From NCBI RefSeq assembly GCF_021032705.1, contig NZ_JAHVXI010000006.1, forward strand, positions 186,001 to 250,000: a stretch of 64,000 bases of DNA, given 5' to 3'. The stretch is from Psychroserpens luteolus. Its GTDB lineage: Bacteria; Bacteroidota; Bacteroidia; Flavobacteriales; Flavobacteriaceae. The notes below the pieces were generated by a model. It was not told the origin of the DNA and made no database searches. It saw only the letters and a program-made list of their open reading frames with translations. The translations under genes were made by a program, and so were the position numbers. Of the stretch, positions 26,360 to 35,648 are shown in pieces. How positions within the stretch are numbered: the first letter of the stretch is position 1; the number at the start of each line of letters is the position of its first letter.

Positions 26360-27592
26360 TTATTCATTTTCTATTTTTTCTAATTTTTCCTTGGCATAAG
26401 AATTCTTATTTAAAGATAGCGATTTTTTAAAATTTTCTATGGCTTTTTCTTTATTACCAATCACCACATATAAATCTCCAATAGTATCATAAACATATGA
26501 GTGTTCTGGGTAATTAGCGACATTATATTTGAAAAATTGTTCGGCTTTTTCAAATTGTTTCAGTTCCATACACTTATACCCCAAGTTTGAAATATAGTAT
26601 AATTCTGGTTTAATGTCTCTTCCAAATTCCTTTGACAGTCTTGTATAATATGCTTTTACTTTGCCTAGACTATCATAATTAGGATCTATTAGGTCTTTGT
26701 TGTTTATTTTTATTTGATGGAAATCAAAAATATAGCGTAAGGCATCATACTCTGCGATTAGTGGGACAGAGCCATGAGTGTCGTCTTTGTAGTATAGTCC
26801 TTTAAAGGATAAATTGTTTAAAGAATCGTTCTCTAGTACCGATTTTAGTTCTAAAATAGCTCTTATGTGTCTAGTGCTTTTGGTTGTGTCTTTTCGAACG
26901 TTTACGATATCCATACCTTCATTCATGGTATTTGCTATACCTAAAAAAAGAGATTTATTCTTGTATCTTTTATCGAATTTTATAGTCTTGATTTTTTGTA
27001 ATAAGTTATTGTTATTCCACCACATCGACGGGTCAATGGCAACATAAGAATTAAATAATTCGGGTTTGTGTACTAAGGTATTCATAACGGTTAAACCTCC
27101 TAATGAATGACCAATAAACATACGATACGATTCTGTTGCGTAATTTGAATCTATATAAGGAATTAACTCGTTTTCAATAAATGAAATAAATTGATCCCCT
27201 CCACCTGTGTTTTTAATTAGACTGTTTGAATAAGAAGATTTTGAACTTGATTTTGTAGGTGATAAATCTCTCATCCTATTTGTATTTGGAATCCCAACTA
27301 CAATCATTTCTGGACAAACGGTATTTCCATTCACAGTGCTTAACTGTCGAATCATTCCTACCACAGAGTAAAAATGTGCATCACCATCTAGGAGATAGAC
27401 AACAGGGTATTTTTTGTTTTTAAAAATACTCTTGGCATAGCCTTCTGGAACATGAATCCATAATGGCCTTTGTTCATTTAATATTTTGGAGGTTATAGTA
27501 TCAATTTTTCCAATATTGATTGTGTTGGTATTCTGTCCGTTCACATAGTAAAGACAAAAGCATAACATGTATAATAAGAATGTTTTCTTCAT
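26360..27592 (-). CDS. Exported esterase (Fes/IroE-like alpha/beta hydrolase) with TPR tail
   Basis: A 410-residue protein with signal peptide. The esterase domain (about 25-290) has an N-terminal strand region RPLWIHVPEGYA, YPVVYLLDGDAHF, and nucleophile elbow GHSLGG (about 161-166); the catalytic histidine is probably in KDDTHGSVPL. This is the esterase_phd/enterochelin-esterase-like family. The last 80 residues are TPR-like (FEKAEQFFKYNVANYPEHSY, then KEKAIENFKKSLSLN). Substrate unknown; no siderophore gene is near. Minus-strand gene between the M1 peptidase and the kinase-like gene. Confidence 0.85.
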   Translation of the reverse strand: MKKTFLLYMLCFCLYYVNGQNTNTINIGKIDTITSKILNEQRPLWIHVPEGYAKSIFKNKKYPVVYLLDGDAHFYSVVGMIRQLSTVNGNTVCPEMIVVGIPNTNRMRDLSPTKSSSKSSYSNSLIKNTGGGDQFISFIENELIPYIDSNYATESYRMFIGHSLGGLTVMNTLVHKPELFNSYVAIDPSMWWNNNNLLQKIKTIKFDKRYKNKSLFLGIANTMNEGMDIVNVRKDTTKSTRHIRAILELKSVLENDSLNNLSFKGLYYKDDTHGSVPLIAEYDALRYIFDFHQIKINNKDLIDPNYDSLGKVKAYYTRLSKEFGRDIKPELYYISNLGYKCMELKQFEKAEQFFKYNVANYPEHSYVYDTIGDLYVVIGNKEKAIENFKKSLSLNKNSYAKEKLEKIENE

Positions 27593-27626
27593 TTTATATG
27601 TTCTAATTTACTTTTCAGGACGTATA

Positions 27627-29480
27627 TCATCCACGATAGCCTAACATGTCATCAATAGTATTAGCTGTTACCGAATGATAGTTGGCTCTCGCTTTTTTAT
27701 AGATAGCTAAAGCTTCGTCCACTTTGTCATTTCGTTTGTAGGCTTTGTATAAAGTCGAAACATACCAACGTCGTCCTACACGTATCAAAAAGTCTTCGAT
27801 ATGCCGATCTACATTCTTACCATGATAATCATGATTAATGGTTTGTTCATACCAAACCATAGCAACATGGGAGTTACTTGTATTAGTGAGATTAAACGCT
27901 TCATCAAAACGTTTCAAATCGTCTGTTGTGATTGTTTCAGGGAAATTTCTAATAAAATGCACCCATTCTTGAGTCGTCCATGCTGTTGTTTTTGACACAT
28001 CTACTGATTGGTTGTCGATAAATGAACCTAATGTGTTTTCAACATTTTTAAATTTATTGGATACAATTATCGCTTGATTATCTGGTATTCCTGGTTGATA
28101 AACCCATTCATCAACATTAAATTTGATACCATTTGGTTCTAGTAAATTCGAATTGAGATAATCCACAAAACCTTCAGTAGTTACAGTAGAAAAGGCATTA
28201 ACCTTGAAATAGTTTTTGAGAAAAGCATCAAATTTTTCCCGTCCTACTTTTTCCTCGAGTGTTCTTAAAAAGAGATAGCCTTTGTCGTAGGCAATACTAT
28301 TCATGCCATCGTCTGGATTTTTGTTAGTTAGATCCAATTTTAGTTTAGTCATATCAGGTTCGTCTTTAAACCCTTCAACTTCTTCTTCAAGATCTTGTCT
28401 GCCAATAAGCGCGATCATATTGGCGCGATCTTTTCCGTAGAGCGCTTCCATGATTCTAATTTCAAAATAAACGGTAAATCCTTCATTGAGCCAGAAATCA
28501 TTCCAAGTGGCATTGGTTACTAAATTTCCAGACCATGAATGTGCCAACTCATGTGCAATTAAAGAAGTTAAGCTCTTATCTCCAGCAATAACGGTTGGCG
28601 TGGCAAATGTGAGTCGTGGATTTTCCATTCCACCAAACGGAAAACTTGGAGGAAGTACAATCACATCAAATTGATCCCAGTCATAATCGCCATACAAGTT
28701 CTCGGCAGCAACAACCATTTTTTCCATATCAGAAAATTCAGATTGGGCTTTATCCACCAAAGATTTTTCTGCGTAAACACCAGTTCTATGACTTACTGCT
28801 TTATACTCTAAATCACCAACAGCTAGAGCAATTAAATAAGGCGAAATGGGTTGTTTCATTTTAAAAGAATAGGAACCATCAGTAGTTTTTTGCTTTGGGT
28901 TTTCGGCACTCATCACTGCCATAAGGTGTTTAGGGACATGAACAGTCGCATCATAAGTGATTCTAATTTGCGGACTATCCTGAATGGGAATCCATGTGCG
29001 TGTTAAAATAGCCTGACCTTGTGTAAACAAAAACGGATTTGTTTTGTCTGTAGTTTGTTGCGGATTTAACCATTGCAGAGCTTCAGTTTTATCTGTGGTT
29101 TTGTAATGTACCGAAATGTGCTTGGTATCATTTTTTATAGAAATAGTTAATGGCTGACCTAATTGTTCATCAAAGTTACCAAGAGTGAATTGAGTGTCTT
29201 TTCCATCGGCTTCTACACGTATAATGTCTAAAAATTTTGAATCTAAAATAATTTCCGACGCATTATTGTTTTCAATAGCGTAAGTAGCTGTGCCATCAAT
29301 GGTTTTAGTGTCGAAATCGATATCTATATTAAGGTCTAAATGTTTGATTACAGATGTGTTAGGTTGTGCGTATGAATGAGATTCTTTAACGTAATTCACG
29401 GTTTTGTTGTCTTCCTTTTTATCTGTTTCACAACTTAAGATTAATGTAGTTAGAGCGAAAAGCAGTACTTGTTTTTTCAT
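27627..29480 (-). CDS. M1 family aminopeptidase, lipoprotein (leukotriene A4 hydrolase-like)
   Basis: A 617-residue exported metallopeptidase. The lipobox TLILSC marks it as a lipoprotein. The M1 signature is complete: exopeptidase motif GGMENPRLTF, zinc site HELAHSW (about 309-315) and the third ligand in NEGFTVYFE. The C-terminal alpha-helical domain (about 460-610) is of the leukotriene-A4-hydrolase type. It would remove N-terminal residues from peptides outside the cytoplasm. It follows an 88-residue and an SRPBCC gene on the same strand with tiny gaps, so it ends a three-gene operon. Confidence 0.92.
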   Translation of the reverse strand: MKKQVLLFALTTLILSCETDKKEDNKTVNYVKESHSYAQPNTSVIKHLDLNIDIDFDTKTIDGTATYAIENNNASEIILDSKFLDIIRVEADGKDTQFTLGNFDEQLGQPLTISIKNDTKHISVHYKTTDKTEALQWLNPQQTTDKTNPFLFTQGQAILTRTWIPIQDSPQIRITYDATVHVPKHLMAVMSAENPKQKTTDGSYSFKMKQPISPYLIALAVGDLEYKAVSHRTGVYAEKSLVDKAQSEFSDMEKMVVAAENLYGDYDWDQFDVIVLPPSFPFGGMENPRLTFATPTVIAGDKSLTSLIAHELAHSWSGNLVTNATWNDFWLNEGFTVYFEIRIMEALYGKDRANMIALIGRQDLEEEVEGFKDEPDMTKLKLDLTNKNPDDGMNSIAYDKGYLFLRTLEEKVGREKFDAFLKNYFKVNAFSTVTTEGFVDYLNSNLLEPNGIKFNVDEWVYQPGIPDNQAIIVSNKFKNVENTLGSFIDNQSVDVSKTTAWTTQEWVHFIRNFPETITTDDLKRFDEAFNLTNTSNSHVAMVWYEQTINHDYHGKNVDRHIEDFLIRVGRRWYVSTLYKAYKRNDKVDEALAIYKKARANYHSVTANTIDDMLGYRG

Positions 29481-29482
29481 AA

Positions 29483-29722
29483 TTATTTGTCTGAATAGAT
29501 TTGTCCTCGATGCGGCTTTAGGGCATCTCTAATAGGCTTCATTTCATCGTCGGTTACCACCATAAATGCAATGTAGTGCATTTCTGAAAGCTGTTCAAAA
29601 CCTGTGATGTCGAGATTTGTTTTTTGAATAACGATATATTCTTTGAGATGTTTTACATGGTGTTCGGCAATTTTCAAGGCATCAGGTCCTCGAAAATCCC
29701 AGATAAGTTTTAGTTTACGCAT
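29483..29722 (-). CDS. Conserved small protein of unknown function
   Basis: A 79-residue protein taken from ATG 29722 (MRKLKLIWDFRGPDALKIAE), which overlaps the end of the SRPBCC gene by eight bases; a longer frame from 29749 is less likely. It shows a beta-alpha-beta layout (LKLIWDFRGPDALKIAEHHV, YIAFMVVTDDEMKPIRDALK), no Cys, no signal peptide. I do not recognise the family. Placed between SRPBCC and M1 peptidase genes with overlaps or a 2-base gap, so surely cotranscribed. Confidence 0.7.
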   Translation of the reverse strand: MRKLKLIWDFRGPDALKIAEHHVKHLKEYIVIQKTNLDITGFEQLSEMHYIAFMVVTDDEMKPIRDALKPHRGQIYSDK

Positions 29723-30170
29723 CGGCAACAGATATTCCTTCTTCAGCAAAATTTTTGAAATCCTGCATGTATTTAAGGCTTTGTTTTTTAAATAGACCTG
29801 GCATTAAAAACAGCATAAACCTCATAACCAAATTTAGTGGTAAAAACTCAGTTTTGGAAGTCCATTTTGTAAAACCATCATTAGTTTTTTCAAAATAATT
29901 CCTTTGAACGTTATGTACACTTTTAGTCGTGTAATTGGCATGAAACTCATAAGGGAATTTGCGTTTGGTAATAGTTTCGATAAGTTCCATTTTACGCCTA
30001 CCGAATTTGTAGTTGAGCTTCATTTTTGCACCTAATTCACCAGGTGTTCCAGATATGTGCTCTGCAGATACGAGTCCGCGTTGCCAATGTTTCATGTTTT
30101 CAACATTGTCCATTTTTTTTATAAACTCATCCAAAGGTACATTGACCTTTATTTCTGTAGTATATTTCAT
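29715..30170 (-). CDS. SRPBCC family protein
   Basis: A 151-residue START-like protein: it opens KYTTEIKVNVPLDEFIKKMD and NMKHWQRGLVSAEHISGTPG, runs through alternating strands (KMKLNYKFGRRKMELIETIT) and ends with a long C-terminal helix. It should hold a hydrophobic ligand. No active-site residues can be named. First gene of the SRPBCC, 79-residue, M1 peptidase operon. Confidence 0.8.
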   Translation of the reverse strand: MKYTTEIKVNVPLDEFIKKMDNVENMKHWQRGLVSAEHISGTPGELGAKMKLNYKFGRRKMELIETITKRKFPYEFHANYTTKSVHNVQRNYFEKTNDGFTKWTSKTEFLPLNLVMRFMLFLMPGLFKKQSLKYMQDFKNFAEEGISVADA

Positions 30171-30346
30171 TTTGAATATAGAGGGATTATTCAGTCTTAA
30201 ATGTAATTAGTTTTTTGTAGAGTTATTGTTAAATAATGTCCAATAACCATAATTTTAGATGAGTGGTTAATTTTAATCCATTCAAAAATTAACAACCCAT
30301 AGTTTTCTACACTAAATTTGATTCTTGTTCGTTTGAAAATTGTAGC

Positions 30347-30376
30347 TTGTTTTATAGGCTAATTATATTATTTTTG
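30347..30376 (+). promoter_or_regulatory. Promoter of the SurA-like/MoxR operon
   Basis: TTG (30347-30349), exactly 19 bases, then TATTTTTG (30369-30376) fits the Bacteroidota vegetative promoter well. Start of transcription is expected near 30381. A second octamer, TAAATTTG, lies at 30428-30435, without a -33 partner. Confidence 0.65.
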
Positions 30377-30476
30377 CTGAAATTAGCGCCTAAGGTTTAA
30401 ATGAGATATAAGACTAAAATCTTAATATAAATTTGGGACAATGGGTGTATCGCAGCCGTTAAAAAAAAGAATGTAC

Positions 30477-32420
30477 ATGAAATTATTTGTCACTTCAATA
30501 TTACTTTGTTTCAGCTTGGGTTTACAAGCTCAGGTAAAAGATAAAGATGTATTGTTTACTGTTGAAGGGGAGCCAGTTATGGCTTCAGAATTTATTAGAG
30601 TTTATAATAAAAATCTTGATTTGGTTAAAGATGAAAGTCAGAAAGATATTGATGCTTATCTAGAGCTTTTTGTCAATTACCAGTTAAAGGTAAAAGAAGC
30701 TCGACGTTTAGAACTTGATAAAGACCCTAATTATTTAAGAGAGTTCAATAACTATAAAAAACAACTCACTAAAAACTTCATGGCTGATAATAAAGTCACA
30801 GATGCTTTAGTTGAGGAAGCCTATCACAGAACAACAAATGATGTTAAGGTGTCTCATATATTGGTGAGATTAGACGAAACTGAAACTGATACAACAGCAG
30901 TATATAATCAACTTTTAGAATTACGTGAACGTGTGGCAAAAGAGGGCTATGCAGCAGTTCAAAAAGCAGTGCATAATGGTAAAACCATTTTTGCCGAAGA
31001 CTTAGGTTACTTTGGTGGGTTTAAGATGGTGTATCCTTTCGAAACAGTTGCGTTTAATACACCTAAAGGCGAAATATCTATGCCTTTTAGAACTCGTTTT
31101 GGTTATCATATTCTTAAAGTTTTTGATAAGCGTAAATCACTAGGAGAAGTTACTGTAGCTCATATTATGATTTCTAATAAGCAGAACGACAGTACTGTGG
31201 TCCCTGAAACGAGAATCAATCAAATCTATAAAAAGATTCAACAAGGAGAAAAGTTCGAATCTCTGGCTAGGCAATTTTCAAATGATAAAAGTTCTGCTAA
31301 AAAAGGTGGTGCATTGGCGCCATTTACTGGAGGACAATTAAGCTCTAAAGAATTTGAAGATGTTGCATTTTCTCTAGAAAATCAAGGCGATATTTCAGCG
31401 CCTTTCAAAACAGCTTATGGCTGGCATATTATGAAGTTAATTCGTAAAAAAGGAATTCAACCGTTTGAAGAGGTAAAGGTGCAGCTTCAAAATAAAGTAA
31501 AGCGAGATTCTAGATCTAAATTGATCAATTCTGCCTTGGTGAAAAAACTGGCAACTAAATATAAGGTAGAAGAAAATAAAAAGGGATTAAACTATTTTGA
31601 GAGTATCATAACCGATGCTTATTTCAAACAAGCATGGAAAACACCTGAAGGGTTTGATGCAGATAACACTTTAATCAAAATTGGAGATGTTTCAGTATCT
31701 AACAAAGCATTTTCAGACCATTTAATGAGTAATCAGCGAAAGTATAATAATAGGAGAGCAAATCCTAAAGCTCTTATTGAAACAGAATATAACGCCTTTT
31801 ATGAAGCACAAGTGTTGAAATATCATGAAGATAACTTAGAGTTTGAAAATGAAGATTTTGCTTTTGTTTTAAAAGAGTATAGAGATGGGTTACTACTGTT
31901 CGACTTAATGGAAAAAGAAGTCTGGAACAGAGCAACTAAAGATTCGGTTGGTCTCAAAGCATTCTTCGAAAAGAATAAAACTAATTATACTTGGAAAGAT
32001 AGAGTAGATGCAGTAATCTTATCTTCAGCTTCTGAAAGAAAAATAGATCAGTTGAGGGAAGCCCTCTTAAATGGAGCAGATATTGATGAGATGTATTCTA
32101 AATTGGTTACTGAAAAATCTTCTACATTAATAACTACTCAAGATGTTTTTGAAGAAGGACATGCATCTTTACCTAAAGACTTTGAATTTAATAAAGGAAC
32201 CTCAAAAATTTATAACCATAATGACTCATATCACGTTATTTATGTGAAGGAAGTATTCCCTTCAGGACATAAAACACTTGATGAAGCTCGAGGTAAAGTG
32301 GTGAGCGATTATCAAGCCTATATCGAAGATAATTGGGTAGACACATTGAGTAAACGTTTTAAAGTAAAACTTAATGATTCGGTTTTAAAACGTGTAAAAA
32401 AACAAATTTTAAAAAAGTAA
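30477..32420 (+). CDS. Periplasmic peptidylprolyl isomerase (SurA-like, two parvulin domains)
   Basis: Started at ATG 30477, which gives a clean signal peptide (MKLFVTSILLCFSLGLQAQ, 647 residues); in-frame ATGs at 30441 and 30471 are alternatives. After a SurA-N-like helical segment come two parvulin domains, about 120-225 (VKVSHILVRLDE, FGYHILKVFDKR) and 225-340 (VTVAHIMISNKQ, YGWHIMKLIRKK), then about 300 residues with no motif I recognise. Role by family: chaperone and isomerase for outer-membrane proteins. First of three adjacent folding-factor genes. Confidence 0.9.
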   Translation: MKLFVTSILLCFSLGLQAQVKDKDVLFTVEGEPVMASEFIRVYNKNLDLVKDESQKDIDAYLELFVNYQLKVKEARRLELDKDPNYLREFNNYKKQLTKNFMADNKVTDALVEEAYHRTTNDVKVSHILVRLDETETDTTAVYNQLLELRERVAKEGYAAVQKAVHNGKTIFAEDLGYFGGFKMVYPFETVAFNTPKGEISMPFRTRFGYHILKVFDKRKSLGEVTVAHIMISNKQNDSTVVPETRINQIYKKIQQGEKFESLARQFSNDKSSAKKGGALAPFTGGQLSSKEFEDVAFSLENQGDISAPFKTAYGWHIMKLIRKKGIQPFEEVKVQLQNKVKRDSRSKLINSALVKKLATKYKVEENKKGLNYFESIITDAYFKQAWKTPEGFDADNTLIKIGDVSVSNKAFSDHLMSNQRKYNNRRANPKALIETEYNAFYEAQVLKYHEDNLEFENEDFAFVLKEYRDGLLLFDLMEKEVWNRATKDSVGLKAFFEKNKTNYTWKDRVDAVILSSASERKIDQLREALLNGADIDEMYSKLVTEKSSTLITTQDVFEEGHASLPKDFEFNKGTSKIYNHNDSYHVIYVKEVFPSGHKTLDEARGKVVSDYQAYIEDNWVDTLSKRFKVKLNDSVLKRVKKQILKK

Positions 32421-32421
32421 T

Positions 32422-33273
32422 TTGAAGAAAAAAATTGTCCTTATACTGTCAGCTTTAGCTTTTGTATCATGTGATTTTTTTAAAGAAACAGATGATAGAG
32501 TTCCTGTAGCTAGAGTTGGCGAAAGTTACCTTTATAAGGAGGATGTTGAAGGTTTAGTAGTTGAAGGTACACCTAAGGAAGATAGCATACAAATTGTGAA
32601 TGGCTTTATAACGCGATGGGCAACGCAACAATTACTGTTAGATGGCGCAGAGCGTAATCTACCTGAAGAAAAGCAAACGGACTTTGATAAACTGGTTGAT
32701 CAATACAAAAATGATTTGTATACTAAAGCGTATTTAGAAGCATTAGTTATAAAGAGTATAGATACTATTGTTGATGAAGCACAAGCTAAACAAGTATATG
32801 AAGCAAACCAAGAGGCTTTCAAACTCAATGAGGAATTAGTGAAGTTTCGCTATATAACGATTCCTCAAAATGCCATCAATGAAGATGAGATTGAAGAACG
32901 CTTTAAACGATTTGATGCACAGGATAAAAGATATTTAGATTCGATCTCTGTTCAATTTAAAAGTTACTCACTTAATGACTCCATGTGGGTGAAGGCCTCT
33001 CAGATTACTGAAAAAATTAGTGTTCTAAATTCTGAAAACAAAAAAGAACTGTTAAAAAAATCTAATTTTGTACAACTCAAAGATTCATTAGACCTATATT
33101 TGATGCAAATTAAAGACGTGTTATCTCAAAATGATCTGGCGCCTTTAGAGTATGTAAAACCTACCATTAAACAGATTGTAATTAACAAAAGAAAATTAGA
33201 GTTGATTAAACAACTTGAAAAAGATATTACCAAAGATGCAATTAAAAACAAACAATTTGAAGTCTACAATTAA
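32422..33273 (+). CDS. SurA N-like lipoprotein lacking a parvulin domain
   Basis: A 283-residue lipoprotein starting at TTG 32422, one base after the upstream stop; no ATG would keep the signal peptide (KKKIVLILSALAFVSC, lipobox FVSC). The mature part, VARVGESYLYKEDVEGLVVE then long helices (LVDQYKNDLYTKAYLEALVI), resembles the N-terminal peptide-binding part of SurA/PpiC proteins. The H-x-L/I-I parvulin signature is absent, so isomerase activity is unlikely; a substrate-holding chaperone role is inferred. Its 3' end overlaps the next gene by 38 bases. Confidence 0.78.
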   Translation: MKKKIVLILSALAFVSCDFFKETDDRVPVARVGESYLYKEDVEGLVVEGTPKEDSIQIVNGFITRWATQQLLLDGAERNLPEEKQTDFDKLVDQYKNDLYTKAYLEALVIKSIDTIVDEAQAKQVYEANQEAFKLNEELVKFRYITIPQNAINEDEIEERFKRFDAQDKRYLDSISVQFKSYSLNDSMWVKASQITEKISVLNSENKKELLKKSNFVQLKDSLDLYLMQIKDVLSQNDLAPLEYVKPTIKQIVINKRKLELIKQLEKDITKDAIKNKQFEVYN

Positions 33274-34693
33274 ATCGGTTATCACTACAGCGATGGTATG
33301 TGTGTTTGCTGTAAATCTATCTACAGCTCAGGAAATAATTCCAGACGAGGTAGACAATTCTAAAAAGAAAATGGATTCAACACAAACCTCTGCACGAAAA
33401 AAGGTAGATGGTGTTGCTGCCGTTGTTGGTGATTTTGTCGTTCTAGATTCTGATATCGATAAAGAATATATTCAACTACAAGCTAGAGGTGTATCTATCG
33501 CCGAAATCACAAGATGTCAACTTTTCGGAAAGCTTTTAGAAGATAAATTATATGCACACCATGCTATTCAAGATAGTATTACGGTAAATGAATTAGAGAT
33601 TCGTTCTAATATCGAACAACAGATTAATGCGTTTTTAGAATCCAAAGGAGGATCGATGGCTGAGTTATTATCATTTTATAATAAGGACAGTGAGGAAAGC
33701 TTACGCGAGGAAATGTTTGAAATTAATAAGAATGCTAAACTCGCTGGTGATATGCAAAGAAAGATCATTGCAGATGTAGAGGTCACACCTGAAGAGGTTA
33801 GAGAGTATTTTAATAGTATCCCTAAAGAAGAACGCCCTGTATTTGGCACCGAACTTAAAGTAGCACAAATTGTCGTGATGCCTGAAATAAGTGAAGAAGC
33901 AAAGCAAGCGGCTATTGATAAGTTAAAAGAATTCAAAGCTGATGTTATTGAAAATGGAGCGAGTTTTACGACCAAGGCAGTATTTTACTCTGATGATAAA
34001 GCCGCAAGAGGTAAGGGAGGAGCTTATACGTTAAACAGAAAGCGTCCGCAGATGGTAAAAGAGTTTCGCGATGTAGCATTCTCACTTCAGGAAGGAGAGA
34101 TTTCTGAGCCTTTTGAAAGTGATTTTGGTTATCATATTATTTTGTTAGAAAAAATTAGAGGACAAGAATATGATGTGAGACATATTTTGATACGACCTGA
34201 AATTACCGAATCTTCAGTATTGGCAGCAAAAGAAAAAATTACTAAAGTGCGAGAGCGTATTCTATCTGGAGATTTAACCTTTGCTGATGCTGCTCTTGAG
34301 TTTAGCGATGAGGAAGAAACTAAATACGAAGGCGGTCAACTTATAAATCCGTATACTCAAGATTCTAGTATGGAATTAACAAAAATGGATCCAGAGCTTT
34401 ATGGTCAAATTCAAGACTTAAAAGACAATGAAATTAGTTTGGTATTGCAAGATCAAGACAGAATCAATCCAATAAAATTCAAAATATTAACGGTTACTGA
34501 TAGAATAGATGAACACGAAGCAGATTTTGCACGTGACTATTTGAAAATTAAAAGTTTAGCCTTACAAGAAAAGCAATATAAAGAAATTCAGAAATGGCAA
34601 GAAGAGAAAATCTATGATACCTATGTTAAGATTTCTGACGATTATAAAAGTTGTGAGTTTAATAGTAACTGGTTAAAAACTGAAAAAAAATAA
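33236..34693 (+). CDS. Periplasmic chaperone SurA-like peptidylprolyl isomerase
   Basis: Taken from ATG 33236 (MQLKTNNLKSTIKSVITTAM, 485 residues); a TTG seven codons earlier is weaker. The signal peptide ends at LSTAQ. A SurA-N domain (VAAVVGDFVVLDSDIDKEYI) precedes two parvulin domains: about 185-290 (LKVAQIVVMPEI, FGYHIILLEKIRG) and 290-400 (YDVRHILIRPEI). This domain order is that of classical SurA, which escorts outer-membrane proteins to the Bam complex. It overlaps the preceding lipoprotein gene by 38 bases and is one base from the MoxR gene, so translation is tightly linked. Confidence 0.92.
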   Translation: MQLKTNNLKSTIKSVITTAMVCVFAVNLSTAQEIIPDEVDNSKKKMDSTQTSARKKVDGVAAVVGDFVVLDSDIDKEYIQLQARGVSIAEITRCQLFGKLLEDKLYAHHAIQDSITVNELEIRSNIEQQINAFLESKGGSMAELLSFYNKDSEESLREEMFEINKNAKLAGDMQRKIIADVEVTPEEVREYFNSIPKEERPVFGTELKVAQIVVMPEISEEAKQAAIDKLKEFKADVIENGASFTTKAVFYSDDKAARGKGGAYTLNRKRPQMVKEFRDVAFSLQEGEISEPFESDFGYHIILLEKIRGQEYDVRHILIRPEITESSVLAAKEKITKVRERILSGDLTFADAALEFSDEEETKYEGGQLINPYTQDSSMELTKMDPELYGQIQDLKDNEISLVLQDQDRINPIKFKILTVTDRIDEHEADFARDYLKIKSLALQEKQYKEIQKWQEEKIYDTYVKISDDYKSCEFNSNWLKTEKK

Positions 34694-34694
34694 T

Positions 34695-35648
34695 ATGTCT
34701 GACGTCGCTGCAATTGAACAGTTTGTAAAAAAATATAATGCCCTAAAAACCGAAGTAGCCAAAGTCATTGTTGGTCAGGATGATGTTGTTAATCAGATAT
34801 TGATTTCCATATTTTCTGGCGGACATTCACTATTAATTGGTGTTCCAGGTTTAGCAAAAACCTTGATGGTAAATACCATAGCACAAGCTTTAGGTTTAGA
34901 TTTTAAACGTATTCAGTTTACTCCAGATTTAATGCCTAGTGATATATTAGGAAGTGAGATATTAGACGAAAACAGACATTTTAAATTTATTAAAGGGCCA
35001 ATTTTCGCTAATATTATTCTGGCCGATGAGATTAATCGTACGCCTCCAAAAACTCAGGCAGCCTTATTAGAAGCTATGCAGGAACGCGCTGTAACTGTTT
35101 CAGGACATCACTATAAACTAAGTTTACCTTATTTCGTTTTAGCAACCCAAAACCCTATTGAGCAAGAAGGAACTTATCCGTTACCAGAAGCACAATTAGA
35201 CCGTTTTATGTTTGCGATCAATTTAGAATACCCATCATTCAAAGAAGAAGTAGAAGTAGTGAAATCGACCACGACAGATCAGCAAGCTACAGTTAATGCA
35301 TTGTTTACGGCTCAAGAGATTATCGATTTTCAAAATGTGATTCGTCGCATTCCTGTTGCCAATAATGTGATAGAGTATGCTGTTGGTATGGTCGCAAAAA
35401 CAAGACCAAATGGATCTGATGCTTCAGATTTAGTTTCGGAGTTTGTCGATTGGGGAGCTGGACCTAGAGCGTCACAAAATTTAGTGTTAGCAGCAAAAAC
35501 TCACGCTGCAATTAACGGTAAATTTTCTCCAGATATTGAAAATATACAAGCCGTTGCTTCAGGGATTCTACGCCATAGAATTATCAAAAATTATAAAGCA
35601 GAAGCTGAAGGTATTACTGATGATCAAATCATCAAAAGTTTATTTTAA
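34695..35648 (+). CDS. MoxR family AAA+ ATPase
   Basis: A 317-residue MoxR ATPase: Walker A GVPGLAKT (about 50-57), Walker B IILADEINRTPPKTQAALLE, sensor 1 ATQNPIEQEGTYPLPEAQLD and the arginine-rich sensor 2 in WGAGPRASQNL. MoxR proteins are chaperone-like and usually work with von Willebrand A-domain partners encoded next door (DUF58, BatA/B). Here none follows: the next gene is on the opposite strand and abuts it. It is the last gene of the SurA-like operon, suggesting a tie to envelope protein folding or assembly; that link is inference from position. Confidence 0.93.
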   Translation: MSDVAAIEQFVKKYNALKTEVAKVIVGQDDVVNQILISIFSGGHSLLIGVPGLAKTLMVNTIAQALGLDFKRIQFTPDLMPSDILGSEILDENRHFKFIKGPIFANIILADEINRTPPKTQAALLEAMQERAVTVSGHHYKLSLPYFVLATQNPIEQEGTYPLPEAQLDRFMFAINLEYPSFKEEVEVVKSTTTDQQATVNALFTAQEIIDFQNVIRRIPVANNVIEYAVGMVAKTRPNGSDASDLVSEFVDWGAGPRASQNLVLAAKTHAAINGKFSPDIENIQAVASGILRHRIIKNYKAEAEGITDDQIIKSLF

